A stretch of 64,000 bases of DNA from assembly GCF_030764225.1 (NCBI RefSeq), contig NZ_JASAXH010000002.1, one strand, 5' to 3'. The notes below the pieces were generated by a model, which saw only the letters and a program-made list of their open reading frames with translations, ran no database searches and had not been told where the DNA came from. Position 1 is the stretch's first letter. Every line of letters begins with the position of its first letter. This stretch comes from Phocoenobacter atlanticus (GTDB lineage: Bacteria > Pseudomonadota > Gammaproteobacteria > Enterobacterales > Pasteurellaceae). Of this stretch, positions 62,417-64,000 are shown piece by piece. Both the position numbers and the translations under genes were made by a program.

Positions 62417-63622
62417 TTGATACAATTTAATCAACTTGGGTTATCTGCCCCAATCTTAAAAGCAGTGACTGAGCAAGGCTATGAAACCCCAACCCCAATT
62501 CAACAACAATCAATCCCAGCCGTGCTTTTGGGGAAAGATCTTATGGCCGCTGCTCAAACGGGTACAGGAAAAACGGCAGGGTTCACTCTTCCGATTTTAG
62601 AGATTTTATCTAAAGGACAATCAGCAAAGTCAAATCAAGCAAGAGCGTTAATTTTAACTCCAACTCGAGAGTTAGCGGCTCAAATAGCAGAAAATGTCAG
62701 TCTTTATGGGCAGTATTTATCACTTAAATCAGCCGTTGTTTTTGGCGGAGTAAAAATTAATCCTCAAATGCAAAAATTATGTAAAGGTGCAGATATTTTG
62801 GTTGCGACACCAGGACGATTACTCGATTTACATCAACAAAATGCTATTCATTTTGATCAATTAGAAATATTAGTATTAGATGAAGCTGATCGAATGTTAG
62901 ATATGGGATTTATTCACGACATTAAGAGAATTATCAAACTATTACCACCTAAGCGTCAAAATTTATTATTTTCAGCAACATTTTCTGATGAAATCCGCAC
63001 TCTTGCAAAAGGAATTATTCGAAATCCTGTTGAAATTTCGGTTTCACCAGAAAATACAACGGCAGAGAAAGTGAGCCAAGTGATTTACCCAGTGGATAAG
63101 AAAAGTAAACCAACATTACTGATCAAATTGATTAAAGATAATAATTGGGATCAAGTACTGGTTTTTACTCGTACCAAACACGGGGCAAATAAATTAACCA
63201 AGCAACTTGATAAAGAAAATATACCCGCGTCAGCTATTCACGGAAGCAAAAGCCAAGGTGCAAGAACGCGTGCATTAGCAGAATTTAAAGCAGGCGATAT
63301 TCAAGTTTTGGTTGCAACAGATATTGCTGCCAGAGGAATTGATATTGATTTATTACCTCACGTTGTCAATTTTGATTTACCTAATGTCGCAGAAGATTAC
63401 GTGCATCGTATTGGGAGAACAGGACGAGCAGGTTCATCAGGTAAGGCGGTATCATTAGTTTGTGCTGATGAGTTGGATGATTTAAAAGGGATAGAACGAT
63501 TAATTCAACAAGTACTACCAAGAGAAATAATTAAAGGCTTTGAACCTCAAAATGCCTTAGCAACAACAGTATTAGATACACGTCCAATTAAAAAAAGACC
63601 AAAGAAAAACAAATTTAAATAA
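62417..63622 (+). CDS. rhlE: DEAD-box RNA helicase (RhlE-like)
   Basis: 401 aa. Q motif FNQLGLSAPILKAV and PTPIQQQSIP, motif I AAQTGTGKTAG, DEAD box VLDEADRMLDMGF, SAT, ARGIDID and HRIGRTGRAG. The short lysine-rich tail (RPIKKRPKKNKFK) fits RhlE more than SrmB or RhlB. TTG start at 62417 behind TATGGAAATA; no ATG nearby, so a TTG start is likely real. Roles of the family are ribosome assembly and RNA turnover. The exact subfamily is less sure than the family. Confidence 0.85.
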   Translation: MIQFNQLGLSAPILKAVTEQGYETPTPIQQQSIPAVLLGKDLMAAAQTGTGKTAGFTLPILEILSKGQSAKSNQARALILTPTRELAAQIAENVSLYGQYLSLKSAVVFGGVKINPQMQKLCKGADILVATPGRLLDLHQQNAIHFDQLEILVLDEADRMLDMGFIHDIKRIIKLLPPKRQNLLFSATFSDEIRTLAKGIIRNPVEISVSPENTTAEKVSQVIYPVDKKSKPTLLIKLIKDNNWDQVLVFTRTKHGANKLTKQLDKENIPASAIHGSKSQGARTRALAEFKAGDIQVLVATDIAARGIDIDLLPHVVNFDLPNVAEDYVHRIGRTGRAGSSGKAVSLVCADELDDLKGIERLIQQVLPREIIKGFEPQNALATTVLDTRPIKKRPKKNKFK

Positions 63623-63756
63623 TATAGCGGTGACATTTTGTTTAAAATTTGCAAATTCTGGCATACAGGACAAATGTAACGCAAAATGGCTAAATAATAA
63701 CCATTTATTTAGCCTTTGTTTTATTTTTTAATATTCTAAAATATCATTGATTAACG

Positions 63757-64000
63757 TTATCTTTTAGTATGACCAAATTTAGGCTTAAAACGTTTTTCTG
63801 AAGGTTGATCTTTCCTAAATGTTTTATTTTTACTTGATGCATTTTTATGTGGAGATTTTTTTTGTGATACTTTTTGATGAGAGACTTTATCAATCACATC
63901 ACTTGTCTTTTTAGACGTGGCAACCAACTTGTTAATTTCTGCCATTTCTTTTGACGTCAACTCACGCCACTCGCCTGTTTTTAATCGGTCTAAACTGACA
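63757..64000 (-). CDS. 3' end of an RsuA/RluF-family pseudouridine synthase (partial)
   Basis: The frame enters from the right edge and reads VSLDRLKTGEWRELTSKEM, the typical end of RsuA-family 23S rRNA pseudouridine synthases (RluF or RluB-like), then a 55-residue Lys/Ser/Arg-rich tail ending FKPKFGHTKR. The catalytic domain is outside the window, so the specific enzyme is uncertain. It converges with the helicase gene. Confidence 0.6.
   Translation of the reverse strand, partial: VSLDRLKTGEWRELTSKEMAEINKLVATSKKTSDVIDKVSHQKVSQKKSPHKNASSKNKTFRKDQPSEKRFKPKFGHTKR

Overview
The window is a contiguous piece of a Pasteurellaceae chromosome. Supporting signs are the AT-rich base composition, the housekeeping gene set and orders (proQ-prc, infC-rpmI-rplT, ispD-ispF, nadR, arcA, a short ArcB without a PAS linker), and repeated DNA-uptake words of the ACAAGCGGT type, often next to TTTGCAAA. 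That word is the variant of the Actinobacillus pleuropneumoniae / Mannheimia side of the family, not the Haemophilus influenzae AAGTGCGGT word. The species cannot be fixed from the sequence alone.

Bases 1-13.2 kb are a surface-polysaccharide (O-antigen or capsule type) locus of the Wzx/Wzy kind. It holds a frameshifted, 5'-truncated flippase, a GT2 glycosyltransferase, a relic of a phosphonate-pathway alcohol dehydrogenase, a second flippase whose expected start codon reads ATA, a Wzy polymerase, a Stealth-type sugar-phosphate transferase, a sulfotransferase and a second GT2. After an interposed DUF1016 nuclease gene come an aminotransferase, an initiating phosphoglycosyl transferase and a membrane UDP-GlcNAc 4,6-dehydratase, which together would make and load a 4-amino-4,6-dideoxy-HexNAc sugar on undecaprenyl phosphate.

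Bases 13.2-20.5 kb are an accessory region. It has a decayed HEPN/MNT pair, an ORF6N-domain relic, a tight three-gene operon (ParB-like protein, AAA ATPase with a TOPRIM-like tail, D12-class adenine methyltransferase), an intact HEPN/MNT toxin-antitoxin pair, two related hairpins and a DUF3800 protein. The three-gene operon is the best candidate for an undescribed, defence-like system.

Bases 20.6-48.4 kb are mostly core genes: gph, trpS, proQ, prc, mscK-like, a VanY peptidase, rsmJ, infC with its AUU start, rpmI, rplT, a YceK-like lipoprotein, a HerA/DUF853 ATPase, greA, a sufE-family gene, rlmL, metG, ftsB, ispD, ispF, nadR, a metallophosphoesterase, arcA, udk and mfd. A broken remnant of a TbpB-like surface lipoprotein lies between sufE and rlmL.

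Bases 48.4-64 kb begin with a duplicated tRNA-Gly/tRNA-Leu cluster. A small accessory block follows (an ILEI/FAM3-like domain protein and a GNAT/DUF1778 toxin-antitoxin pair bracketed by long palindromes). Then come rplY, arcB, the MetJ-controlled metNIQ operon, pepD, yhbY, a large haemoglobin/transferrin-type TonB receptor, an SOS-box-controlled UmuD-like protein that lacks both catalytic residues, a DEAD-box helicase and the end of a pseudouridine synthase gene.
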